64,000 nucleotides of DNA. Origin: Xylaria sp. FL1777 (lineage: Eukaryota > Ascomycota > Sordariomycetes > Xylariales > Xylariaceae). Below, piece after piece: positions 53,957 to 64,000 of the stretch. Under the pieces are notes generated by a model that searched no databases, was not told where the DNA came from, and saw only the letters and a program-made list of their open reading frames with translations. Location of the stretch: positions 124,001-188,000 of the forward strand of contig MU400550.1 in NCBI GenBank assembly GCA_022578965.1. Direction: 5' to 3'. Position numbers and translations under genes: made by a program. The number at the start of each line of letters is the position of its first letter. Positions within the stretch are counted from its first letter, which is position 1.

Positions 53957-56825
53957 TCAAGGTTGGGCCACGAGTGGCGTGGCCTCGAGCGGCTGACCAG
54001 GCTCTGCGGCCTTGACAGCTTGCTTTTTGTTTGCAAGGGTTGCGCGACGTTTCGCAACAGCTTGAGACATTGACCCGGATGCCCACCGTGCTAGTATGGT
54101 GGTTAGCATGCATTGATCTGAGGAGGAAGATAGAGAGGATTTGGGGTATGAAATTCTTACCTTTCATAGAGTGAGACATTTTCTCGGACTTGGTCATCTG
54201 ATTATAGTCCTTAGTATCGGCCGGATCGGTACCATTTGCAGCACCGTTACTAGTGCCATTGCTGCTGTGCGGAGGCGTCGAGTTTGAAGATGATGGTACT
54301 GAGAATGGATTTGGAGGGGGAACAGCCATTGGGGGAGGGGCCGAGATATGCCCGTTGTAGTTCTTGAGCTTAATCTTGGGAGGTGGTTTCGCCGTCGGAT
54401 GTGGCTCCAAAGTTGGCCGTTGCACCGGCAGAGGAGAGGGTAGAGGTACGGGAACAGGTGTTGCCGCGAAGTCCTCAACGTGTGTCTTCTTGGGGCGTCT
54501 GACGCGCTTGGGCTTGGGCGCTTCGTCATGAACATCACCCTCTGGGTTCAGAGAAAACTTCTTTTGTCGCTTCTCTCTAAGTTGGTAATTGTTGGAAGTT
54601 ACAGTAGACTGTGTGGCAGTTGATGACGAAGTAGGAGGACGAGATTCGTCCGCTGTATTGTTCGATTGCATAGACGCTGTATAGAATGATCCCGAGGGAA
54701 CCTCGGAGAGACGTGAGTTGGTGCGACGCAGTCCAGACTTTGCTGGTGTTGGTTGATCGACACCGTTCGTGGCAGCTTCTTCCTCTTCGCCGGCTTCGAC
54801 AATTGTTCTTCTACGTCGACGTTTTCGGGTAGGCTTTTCTTCATCAGCCTTCTCGGGTTGCTGCTCCACCTTTTCGGCTGGCGCAGGAGTAACCTCAGGG
54901 ATAGGGGCTGGCAAGGGATGCTTCCGTGGACGGCCCCCCTTACCTTTCTTCTTCAGCGGGAGTGGCTCGAGAGGTATATTCATGGACGTTGGCACCGTTG
55001 GATTGACCTCACCATTATCCTCGGTATTAGGGCCAATCCGCCGACGCCGACGTTGAATAGGAATGGGAGTTGAGCCTCTGCTAGCGGCCTCACTTCCATC
55101 AAACAATGCTGGAGGCTTCCTAACTCGTTTGCCGTGAACAACGACGCCATCATCAGCTTCCGCTGCTTTGGCAGTCTGCTTTGGTCGATCCCGTAAGCGA
55201 CCTTTTCCAGAACCAGTCTTCTGCTCCAACGGGTCTTGAAAGCCGATTTTAGCGTCTTTGTCGTCGTAATCGAAATAATAGTTGACAGCCATGAGCTTGT
55301 CCTGATGTCGCGCGTAAGCAATCTCTGGATTGGGTCGCTCAGCCCGCATTCCTTTAATAACAAATTCTTTTTGTACTGGATTTGCATCAGGATCCTTGCT
55401 TGTGAGCATTTTGAGACGGTGTTCAAATGCTGCGTCTTCCTGGCGATATCGGACCGCATTGTCCTCATCATCTGTAATCTTCCGTAATTCATTATATTCA
55501 TACTGCCAGGCCGCCAGGGCACGGTTGACAACTTCCAACCTTGTCCATATTTCTTCGGGCGGTAGAGACTTGAAGTCTTCGAAAAGATTAGTGAACTCCG
55601 ATACATCTCTGGTCTTTTTGAAAGAGATTGGCCTCCTCGGGGGTGGCTGAATGTAAGGGATTTCCATATCTGCTATGGGAGAATTTGCCCTAGTATAGGT
55701 GGGCAAGGGTGACATGGCCGGAGTCTCGTCCATGCCGCCGTCTACGGGAGTAGAGTCTGGCACGAGGGGATCAGTCATGGGAGTGTCCTCCAGAGCGATA
55801 TCTGTCTTGATACCATCTGGTTGAGCACCATCGAGCTGATCATCTACCATTTCCTCAGAAGCATCTTGCTGAAGAGGCTGCAGTTCGGAGATAGGTTCAA
55901 CTTCGGGTTGTGCAGGTGGCCACTCAACAAAAGCGCCGTCAACATATGGGGTGAGATGTTCATATGAAGGATGAGGAGATTCATCGACGAGATTCTTTGA
56001 AGCATCTAGTAGAGACGTGTGAGCTGCCTCGTGCTGTTCGGTATTATTAAGACGGTGGTCATGATCAATATCCATCTGAATAAGATTTAATTGAGTTTTC
56101 CGGGGAGTCGAAATTGAGTCGAATGAAGTTGCCATGAGAGACGGCTTCGAATCATCATTTGAAGAGCCAGAACTTGTATTTGAGCTTGTACGCCTGAGAG
56201 TGGACTCATCGGACTGCTCGCTTTGATGACCACCGACCTCAATCGTGTCCTGGACTTCAACGTCCTCCATGTGCTGATCAGAGATTACCGTTTGAGGTTC
56301 TACTGTTGACTTTCGTGCTTGGTTGCGTCTACGAAGGGCTGACGAAGGTGGCGGGAGGAGTTCGGAAGAGCGCCTCTTGAGGTGAGCGCCGTTGAATTCT
56401 TCCTCCTTGTCAAAATCTTGGAAGACAGTTTCAGTGCGCCGCCTCTTCAAAGCTCGCGCAGTAGAAGGCGTTGTTTTGCCACCGTCGCTCAAGTATTCAT
56501 CAGCATGGTCGAATGTGTAATCAACACGGGCCCGCTTTCTAAGTGAGCGGCCACCTTTATTGTCGAGGTCATCAGATGAAGGCATGGCGCCCTCAGCTAC
56601 GCGAGCACGAGCACGCGTACCTCTGGAGGCTGTGGGACTAGGGGTTTCAAAGGAAAAGGAAGAGGATGCAACACTGTCCGCTGGCGTGGAAGATGGGAGT
56701 TGGTCGATTAGCTCAGCAGTCGTGAGAGTACCAGAGGCTGGGTGTGAAGAGGGACCGGGGAGCGTGTGACGTTTCCTGGCAGAAGCACGGCCTCTAGCAC
56801 GAGCTACAGAAGCCGGCGAGTCCAT
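53957..56825 (-). CDS. Large disordered nuclear protein with AT-hook, fungal-specific
   Basis: Exons 54161-56825 and 53957-54090 give 932 residues; the intron (GTAAGA...CATGCTAACCACCATACTAG) leaves one base and joins in phase to end ARWASGSMSQAVAKRRATLA...PLVAQP. The start is in strong context (CGCCATGGAC); an in-frame ATG 231 nt upstream is less likely. Clusters of Arg/Lys (LRKRARVD, RALKRRRTE, RKRRRRRTIV) suggest nuclear location. Residues about 398-530 are the only ordered-looking part (FTNLFEDFKSLPPEEIWTRL ... AYARHQDKLMAVNYYFDYDD). An AT-hook-like KGGRPRKHPLP lies near 630. The rest is Pro/Ser/Thr-rich. A chromatin role is inference; I do not recognise the family. Confidence 0.78.
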
Positions 56826-58926
56826 GGCGCAGAAGGATGATGATATGGTATGATTGCAGTGTTGTTCAAGAGTTTGCGGTGAGTTATTAGTCGTGTTGTG
56901 AAGATGCAGGAAGATTTCCAGTCGGAGATTATGTAAGTGGGGAATCAAGCAGGGAGAGATGGTGTAATTGACACCTGAAAAGCCGACGACAGACGACGGC
57001 GACGTCCAATACAGGGCAGCAAAAACAGGACAGTAGAGAGAATCAAGAGAGGTCAATTCAAGTCTCGAGGCTAGAAATTATTAGTGCCAGGAGACGAGCG
57101 TTGGGGAGTGCGCGCGTCGAATTGATGTAGTAAGGAGGCGAGGAAATTTGTGAGCACAGGCAGGCCAGGGCAAGTAAGTAAGGACTTACAGTAGGCAAGC
57201 TAGTGAATAAGACTTACAGGCCGAAAGTGTAGATGACTATTGGCGACTGGCCACCGCAACGGCGAGAAATTTAAAGTATACCTAGGACACCAGGCCAGGT
57301 TAGAGGTCTGCGAGCACAAAAAGCTAAAGCAGGAGGCGAAAAGATGCCATGTTGGTGTTGGCACGTGGATTTGGGATTGTCTTCGTTGTCAGAGAATAAG
57401 CCAGCGAGCCAGGCAGACCGACAGCCAGCCAGCTAGCCAATCCTTGCGCACTTAGACAGGGAGAGTAGGAGAGGAGAGTCGGGGATTGGAGGTAAGTAAT
57501 AAGTAGGTAGGTATGGGCAATAGGTATTGGGATAGAGATTAGGATTAGGATAGATGTGCAGGCGTAGGTGTAGGTTGTGTGTAGGTAGTAGGTTACGGTA
57601 TGTACGGTACATACGGTACATTTGTGTGTGCGTGCTGTGTGTTGGGGATGGAAGTATGTAAGGTGTAACAGCCTCCCTCCTAGCCGATCAGATTTTGATA
57701 TATGGATGTATGTACTTACACGGCCGGCACCGACGAGCCCGTCTTTATCTTTGTTTAGGGCAGAGTCGACGACGAAATGTGAATCACAAAAACCCTCCGG
57801 CAGGCACGCTGGTCTCGTCAAGAAGTCTGGCGAAGAAAAGATTAATAGAGCCGAACCACCGCGCTTTTGGTCTTCTTGTTCCTTCGACACTACGTCTCAT
57901 TCAGGGCCGCCCTGTTTCTGCGTTTTTGGAGGTCCAGCTGCACAAGCCACAGGAACAGGAGAGCTGGGCAGCCCAGCCACGACATACTAACCTTTGCCAA
58001 GCTTGTCTATTTGGCAGAGGGCCTGGCCAATCAGACACCGTACAATGGCGTCTCTCTACTCCGGAATGGGACTAGACGGGCAGGGCGGGTACCTACACGC
58101 CTGATTAAGCACCGGCCCTAATTTGTACCTAAGTAAGTACCTACCTAGGTAAGTAAGTAAGTACAGTTAGGTGCACTACAGCGCATCTACAGCGCACATA
58201 CAGGCAGCTCTTACAGCACTCCTCGGCAACTCGTAACAGCGATCGCTGCTCTGTTTCGCTGCTGCATCGGGGGAGTCTTCCAAGTTTCGTCACCTGGATG
58301 GAATAGACAACCCATGACCCATTCCCATATCTCGGTGCTTGTGTATCACCAGCAACATCCAAGTGCATTGAGCCCGGGCATATCTATATATACAGGTATC
58401 TCCTGTCCATTATTCCTATTGTCTTAATTGTTCTATTTTGGTCGCAAACAACGACCATAGCCCCCCATTTTGGTGATTTTATACTAAGTATCTATACTTA
58501 CTTAAGTAGGTAGTATACATGAACCCTGCACAGCTTCATGTTCCAAGACATCTACACGTATTCAATCAATACCTTTTCAACAAGATACCTACTAGGTAGG
58601 TACCTTCATTCGAATTAAAGGGTGATAAGCAGTACTACGGGTCGTCTCCTCCTACCTGTACTCTACTTTTAGGAAAAGGTTGCAGTGGGAGCAATCGTGT
58701 ACCTACCTAGGTACACAAGGTTATATACTACCTAAGCAGGCATTGCGTGGTGCCTTCTGAATACCTACCTAGCCTCCCAACCAGAGCTACCAGGTAGTGC
58801 CTTAGGTACTTTTATTTACCCTACCTACGTATACTAGTCTAGTAACGGTTGACGTCTTCAAACTCCGCTTCGGCATTGCTCCATCACTCCAACAGACCAG
58901 AGAACCAGTACTCTGTCTTTGCCACC
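56826..58926. other. Long intergenic region rich in TACCTAGGTA-type words
   Basis: About 2.1 kb between divergent genes. It holds TAGG/CCTA-rich runs at about 57480-57620 and dense TACCTAGGTA and AAGTAAGTAAGTAC words at 58120-58165 and 58500-58830. The open frames (for example 57324-57890 minus) are low-complexity and not protein-like. No gene is supported. Confidence 0.45.
58126..58162. repeat. Palindrome and GTAA/AGTA tandem cluster
   Basis: Reads ACCTAAGTAAGTACCTACCT then AGGTAAGTAAGTAAGTAC, a palindromic core flanked by AAGT tandem units. Related copies lie at about 58500 and 58703. Confidence 0.75.
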
Positions 58927-60622
58927 ATGTCGTCGAAGCGGTCGAAAGCAACCACGGAAGACGAGCTTGGGGAGATCTTCGGGGTAATTAGCGACGATAG
59001 TGCAGTGAAGAAGTCCACCAAGACCAAAGGCACCGCCTCGAAACCGCGAAGTGACAAGCCCCAGAAGGATATCCTCGCTGAATTGGAGAACCAGCTCGGC
59101 GGGGAGGAACCAGCACGACCACATACGCCTCGCGTCAAACGAACAAGCACAGCGACCCCGCCTCCTGCTGCTGCTGCTGCTGCTGCCGCCGCTGCTGGCA
59201 GACTCTCCGAAGACAAGTCCACAGCCGCGGCCCGGAAGTCGGCCGACAGCACTCGTTCTCTCCACGCCAGCTTCACCCCGAGCGCCACCAGTTCTGATCT
59301 CCAGGATGCTGAGAAGAGGGGCCCGGTCGAACAGTCGGCTCCTGCTTCTGCTGCCGCAAGCGGTGGCGGCTGGTGGGGCGGTATCTTTGCTACGGCCACG
59401 GCCACGGCCAGCGCCGCCATGAAGCAGGCCGAAGCCGCCTACAAGGAGATCCAGCAGAACGAAGACGCCAAGAAATGGGCTGAACAAGTAAGGGGCAACG
59501 TGGGAGCTTTAAGAGGCCTTGGTAAGTTCGCTTTACTTGATCCCATAAGCTACTGTTCGACACTGTGCCGTCGCTCTTGATTCGACAGCCGTTAAGGAGT
59601 AGCAATAAGATACGATAATATGCTAACATACAACATCTCTAGGCGACGATCTTCGCCACCGTGCTATGCCGACTTTCGCCAATATTCTACACACTCTTGC
59701 CCCACCAATCTCCTCTCACGAACGTCTGCTCATCCACATCACTCACGACATCGTTGGGTATCCGTCCCTTGACCCCCTCATATATGGCGTCTTTAGCCGC
59801 GTCATGTCACAAGTTGAGGGTGGCGATTTGCTCGTTATCCAGCGCGGGCATGAGAACACCGCTCGCCGTTCCTCCGACGCCGCCCTCTTTGGCGGCTCCT
59901 CTAACGCAGCTGGATGGCGTGATGGTCCTTGGTGGCGACAAGTCGACTCACCCCGCGACCTCGGCGCTGTCAAGGGCCTCCTCGAGGGAACCAAGCTGTG
60001 CCGTGCCAACGCAGAGAGTTATTCGAACGACTACCTTGCCGCAAGTGGTGGCGTGACTGAGGCCCAGAGGCGTGCGCTAGAACCCCTGAGCGAGGACAAT
60101 CCCGTTCGGACCAGCGATATTTTCCTCGCCGTGCAAGCCATCATAGTCGAGGCGGATTCCGCGCTCTTTGTGGGCAGCTCGGCCAACGAGGCTGAAAAGG
60201 AGGCAAGCGCTGTTGCAGATGACAGCTCTGACACGCAGATCTGCTTCGCCATCTATGTTCTCGACCCTGTTCACGATATCGTGTACAGCACCATCAGCCA
60301 GAATATCCCCCTCGGATGGATCAGGTGGTTAGATGCGCCGACTCCGTTGACTCCTGCAAGCGAGAGCGACCAATCTGCTCCCTTCGACTTGAACGTCCCA
60401 GATGAGATCCGAGAGATCGTCGAGAGTGGTGGCGTAGATCCGCGTGAATGGGTTGCCGAGTGGGTCGAGGAGACCTTGAGCCTCTCCATCGGCGTCGTTG
60501 CTCAGAGATACGTCGCCCGACGAATGGGCGTCGGCGAGGGCGGTCTGGGGAAGGGTAAGCAGAAGATCGAAGCCCTTGTTCAAGAAGGCGGTGGTGAAGC
60601 CGCTCGTGCTGGTCTGATTTAA
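58927..60622 (+). CDS. MTC1: Maintenance of telomere capping protein 1 (Mtc1) family
   Basis: Exons 58927-59521 and 59643-60622 give 524 residues; the intron is GTAAGT...CATCTCTAG. The start GCCACCATG is ideal; an in-frame ATG at 58849 is less so. The N-terminus (EDELGEIFGVISDD) and a Pro/Ala linker with ten consecutive Ala lead to the hallmark GGGWWGGIFATATATASAAM near residue 148, then LGDDLRHRAMPTFANILHTL and ERLLIHITHDIVGYPSLDPL. The C-terminal domain includes VLDPVHDIVYSTISQ and WVAEWVEETLSLSIGVVAQR. The family is conserved in fungi. Yeast Mtc1 was named for a telomere-capping genetic interaction and associates with vesicle coats; the biochemical role is unknown. Confidence 0.85.
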
Positions 60623-61621
60623 CTCGGGAACGAAGAGGAGGATAAGACACGGGTAATGACGGAGGGATTGTTTATCACTACGGCCTGCTTGCTTCTGTTT
60701 TCTGTTTTCTGTTTTCTGGGGGTGTCAAAGGTGTTCTGTGGGCCCGACTATTCTTCTTCTTCGGACTGGATCAAGTAGGTTACTTTTATCATGTATGAAA
60801 TCGATCCTGGAATACAATTATATTGAATCGTATCCCGCTTGCTGTACGGTATGAATGAGGTGGCATTATTATGTAACTCGCTCGATGGACATGTGGTGGA
60901 TTTTGTGAGTTTCACTATTTACTTGGACAGGTATAAGACACTCGATTTCAGGGCGCGTCATGGGATTGCGGTAAAGACTCCAAACTCGTCATAATGTCGA
61001 AGAACAACGAGGTAGCGAGGTAGAAGGGGGAAGTAGCTTGTTGATGGATGTGTAGTCATATTTGTATACTTCGATATAACATAGGGAGCTTTCAGCGGAG
61101 AGTCTATGTTTGCTCTATCTAAATCTAATATCGACGGAATTCCCGAGTCTGCTTAAATACTCATAGCAATAGCAGAACCGCGAATACAGCTTTATAAAAC
61201 CAGACAGTTTGTTCCTTGTTGCTTTCTATTTCCACCTTGAGTGAATGTTAAGCTGCTATATAGGCGCACAGGAAGGTCATATATGTACCTATGGATATAT
61301 AGATAGGAGGGCAATGACAGTCAAGCAATTCATTATATAATCAGGTAGCTGTGTTTACACCTTCGATCTGACCATCCATGGCCCGTATTGTGAGATAATG
61401 TGAGATGAGTCGATAGCTAGCTAACTAACTACCATCCGTGTATATGTATATATATCATCTAACAGCCAAAGACAAAGCAACTAACCTGGTTAAAATAACG
61501 CTGTCGTGCGGTTCTAACGTCCATCTACCACGGTCTACCACCATCTACTGCCATCTACTGCCATCTACTGCCATCTAGGTATTCTAAACCATGCAGACGA
61601 GCAACTAACTAACTGAATAAC
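60623..61621. other. Intergenic between convergent genes
   Basis: About 1 kb between two 3' ends, with a TTCTGTTTTC tandem at about 60696-60717 and the 10-bp repeat at 61521-61580. No gene is seen. Confidence 0.5.
61521..61580. repeat. Six 10-bp tandem units CCATCTACTG
   Basis: Sixty bases with strict 10-bp period: CCATCTACCA, CGGTCTACCA, three perfect CCATCTACTG, then CCATCTAGGT. It lies about 40 bp beyond the stop codon of the malic enzyme, probably in its 3' untranslated region. Confidence 0.9.
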
Positions 61622-63942
61622 TCACTCCCGCACCCTCTGCTCCTTCTCCCTGACGTCCTCCAGACTCCCAACGACCTTCAGCTCAGCCTTAGCTTGTCGA
61701 CTGGCGCCCGCAGCCTCGACGCGCTTGAGGGGCCGATAGATCGGTTCCCACATCTGCTCGCGGATCCATTCCTCGAGATCGGCGTCGTTATCCGGGATGC
61801 CCTTTTCGGTGGCGACAGACTCCTCGACGGCGGTCTTGATGACTTCGCGGGCGACGCGCACAGAGACATCCCGCACCACTTCCACCCCGGGGAGCAAGGG
61901 CGCCGTGTCGTCTTTTAGCGCCGGGCTGAGGTCCGCAACGCCGCGCACGGCGGCCACAAGCATCTTGTCTGTTATGAGCTGAGCACGGCAGAGCACGGCG
62001 CCGAGGCCGATGCCGGGAAACACGACGCTGTTGTTGCATTCCGCCACCTCGATGCTCACTTCCGCGCCATCGGCACCCCAGGGCCCCTTGACTGGTTCGA
62101 AGGGACTGCCCGTCGCCACTAGCGCCTTTCCTTCTGTCCACTTGAGGATGTCTTCTGGCGTGGCCTCGTGGAGTCTAGTGGGATTCGAGAGCGGAAGGAT
62201 TACGGGTCGTGGGGTGTGCGTGGCCATTTCCTTGATGATATCTTCCGTGAAAGCTTTGGGTACCGTTGAGGTTCCAATAAGCACGTTTGGATGCACCTGT
62301 TTAATCACGGACAAGAGGGAGAGGTCACTGCTAGACCATTGTGAGGCATCCTTAGCGAAGAGTTTCTGGCCGTTGTCTAGCTTTGATTCGGTGGTGAGAA
62401 GACCAGGCTTGTCGACTAGCCTATTGTATCGTTAGTAGGAGTAACTAGATCCGTAAAAGTAGTGGGAGGCGGATGAAGAAAAACTCACCAGATCTGTTTC
62501 GCCGCCGCGTCTTTACTTATCCCTTTCTCAGCCGCGATCGCATCCCGTACTTGGTCCGCGATGCCAACTCCGGCCGTTCCGGCACCAAAGATTACAAGTT
62601 TAACGTCTTTGAGCTTTTGTTGGCTTACATGCAGTCCAGCCATGATAGCTGCAAGTGTAACGCACCCGGTCCCTTGGACATCATCGTTGAAGCAAGGAAT
62701 CTCGGGTCTATAGTGGTCCAGGATCCGACGTGCTATTAACAGTTAATTCAATGAGCCTTAAACTATACCATAGGATATGACAAAAACATACCATTCGTTA
62801 ATCCGAAATCCTCGAAGTGAATGTAGGCTTTGGGAAACAACTTCCGAGAGGATTGAACAAATTCATCAACAAATTTATCGTATTTCTCGCCGCGGACTCT
62901 TTTCTTGCGAAGTCCGAGATACAGCTCGTCGTTCAAGAGCTTCTCATTGTCTGTGCCGCAGTCTAGGACTACGGGAAGAGTGCGGTTGGGATGAACTACA
63001 TATTCGACTTCAGTCAGTTGTCGATAATTTGAATGCGATTAATGAACGTTTCAAGAGTACAAGAACAAGAATTCTAAAATATGTATCTGCCCCCAAAAGA
63101 AACCCATTTCTCCCGTATTCAAAATATGAAGGAAGCAACTCGGGGAAGTACTTACTACCGGCACAAAGAGTGGTCAACACGAGTTTTGCTACCGAAATCA
63201 AGATGCCGCCCACGCCCTGATCTCCTATGCCTAAGATCTCCTCGCCATCTAATAACTATTAGCATCTGTATGACCATTTCACGTCGGTTGGTGTCCTTAT
63301 TAGCGCTGAGTGATCCTTGCTTGCATACCTGAGACGACGATATAGTCGATGTCCTCGGGCCTTCCCCATTGGGCCAGATTATGTGAAACGCTGCCTATAT
63401 CATCGATATTCAAAAAGCATCCCTCCGGTCTTCGGAAGAGACGAGAGAAGTTCTGTATAGCATCGCCCTCGGTTGGTGTATAGACAACACTAAACATTTC
63501 TTTCAGGTGATCTTGTAAGAGCTACCGATAGTCAGTGACGTACGTCATATCACTATCCATCCCTCACCTTCACGTGTAGCAGTTGGGTATCCCTCCAACG
63601 TTAGAGGGAGGGAATGGAGAGGTCATGATTGCAGAAGTCAGCGATGCTCACCCTGAAGTATAAGACGGCATTTTGCTCCTTCAACGAAGTCAAAAATGTG
63701 TTCTTAGCGAGATCGTCCGGCCTGGTTGAGTATTGCTCGTAAGCCCGTTTTACCTGCTGTTCAAGAGTCTGGACGCTCTGAGGCAACAAGCCGGTGAGAT
63801 TGAATTCTTCTCTCTCCTCAGCAGTATGTGCAGAGCCGCGATTGAAATACGGGGTGTTTAAGAGTACGGTTCCGGTCACAGCGCATTCGATGGGACCACG
63901 GGTGCTTAATGGTATGTGAGAGAAGTTGGATTGAGACGGCAT
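61622..63942 (-). CDS. Malic enzyme (oxaloacetate-decarboxylating), possibly 5' partial
   Basis: Six exons (63652-63942, 63329-63521, 63159-63248, 62792-62995, 62489-62732, 61622-62420) join in phase to 606 residues. Landmarks are [40 protein letters not shown], the catalytic-Lys block [10 protein letters not shown], metal-binding FEDFGLTNA and [11 protein letters not shown], Rossmann [11 protein letters not shown] and [17 protein letters not shown]. It converts malate to pyruvate and CO2 with NAD(P)+. The frame stays open upstream of ATG 63942 to the window edge (…HRSNSTLFSTSSSWSK), which is Ser/Arg-rich and looks like a mitochondrial presequence, so the true start may lie beyond 64000. Confidence 0.88.
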
Positions 63943-64000
63943 CTTGGACCAAGAACTCGAAGTTGAAAAGAGAGTGCTATTGCTACGGTGTTTAGTTGTC

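Noticed and set aside
57535..57560. Telomere-like ATTAGGATTAGGATAG
   Set aside because: Only two imperfect units, without TTAGGG, inside a generally TAGG-rich region.
57324..57890. 188-residue minus-strand frame
   Set aside because: Low complexity Tyr/Leu/Thr/Ile sequence from TAGG-rich DNA; no domain, no splice support.

Overview
This is a eukaryotic, protein-coding window from a filamentous ascomycete. Most genes carry short introns (about 50-190 nt) with GTRNGT donors, CTAAC/CTGAC-like branch points and YAG acceptors. Several families are typical of the Pezizomycotina: a Pth11-like rhodopsin-domain protein, a DUF7732-like Gly/Ser-rich surface protein, a PD-(D/E)XK nuclease-like fungal family and a class I deacetylase with a long acidic tail. 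I infer Sordariomycetes, possibly Xylariales, but the sequence alone does not fix the order. Gene calls rest on reading-frame phase across introns and on family motifs read by eye; no database search was run.

Layout. From 1 to 7 kb the window is gene-poor. It holds a decayed minus-strand reading frame (840-1512), a cluster of 27-bp repeats (about 2250-2548), a small spliced minus-strand transcription unit (about 2948-3600) and an ANCHR-like B-box protein (4040-5355). From 7 to 16 kb come a Gly/Ser-rich surface protein, a mismatch-specific uracil/thymine DNA glycosylase, UDP-GlcNAc pyrophosphorylase (UAP1) and a PD-(D/E)XK nuclease-like protein whose expected active-site Glu reads as Ala. From 16 to 31 kb there is an inverted/direct repeat cluster, a FAR1-type (MULE-derived) DNA-binding protein, a previously hidden three-exon small membrane protein, an Mpv17/PMP22 protein, a PX-domain (Ypt35-like) protein, a Pth11-like receptor, an intron-containing tRNA-Arg(UCU) and a D-2-hydroxyacid dehydrogenase.

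From 31 to 43 kb lie a dsRNA-binding-domain protein, a short-chain dehydrogenase of the 3-hydroxyacyl-CoA dehydrogenase type II class, a Rab GTPase with a long G4-G5 insertion, a cytosolic GH2 beta-mannosidase and, tail-to-tail with it, a xylitol dehydrogenase. The last two are compatible with use of plant cell-wall sugars. From 43 to 53 kb there is a protein-kinase-like protein lacking the catalytic Asp and lying between two diverged repeat copies, a GST-like gene with an unresolved frame break, the Rpd3-type histone deacetylase, and a pseudogene of ribosomal protein uL14. From 53 to 64 kb are a 932-residue AT-hook nuclear protein, an Mtc1 family protein and a malic enzyme whose frame stays open to the window edge.

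The genes are mostly unrelated housekeeping functions, and I see no secondary-metabolite cluster or operon-like system. The most unusual material is in the intergenic DNA: several pseudogenes with in-frame TAG codons, repeat copies that differ mainly by C/T and G/A transitions (RIP-like), and a dispersed palindrome TACCTAGGTA found only between genes.
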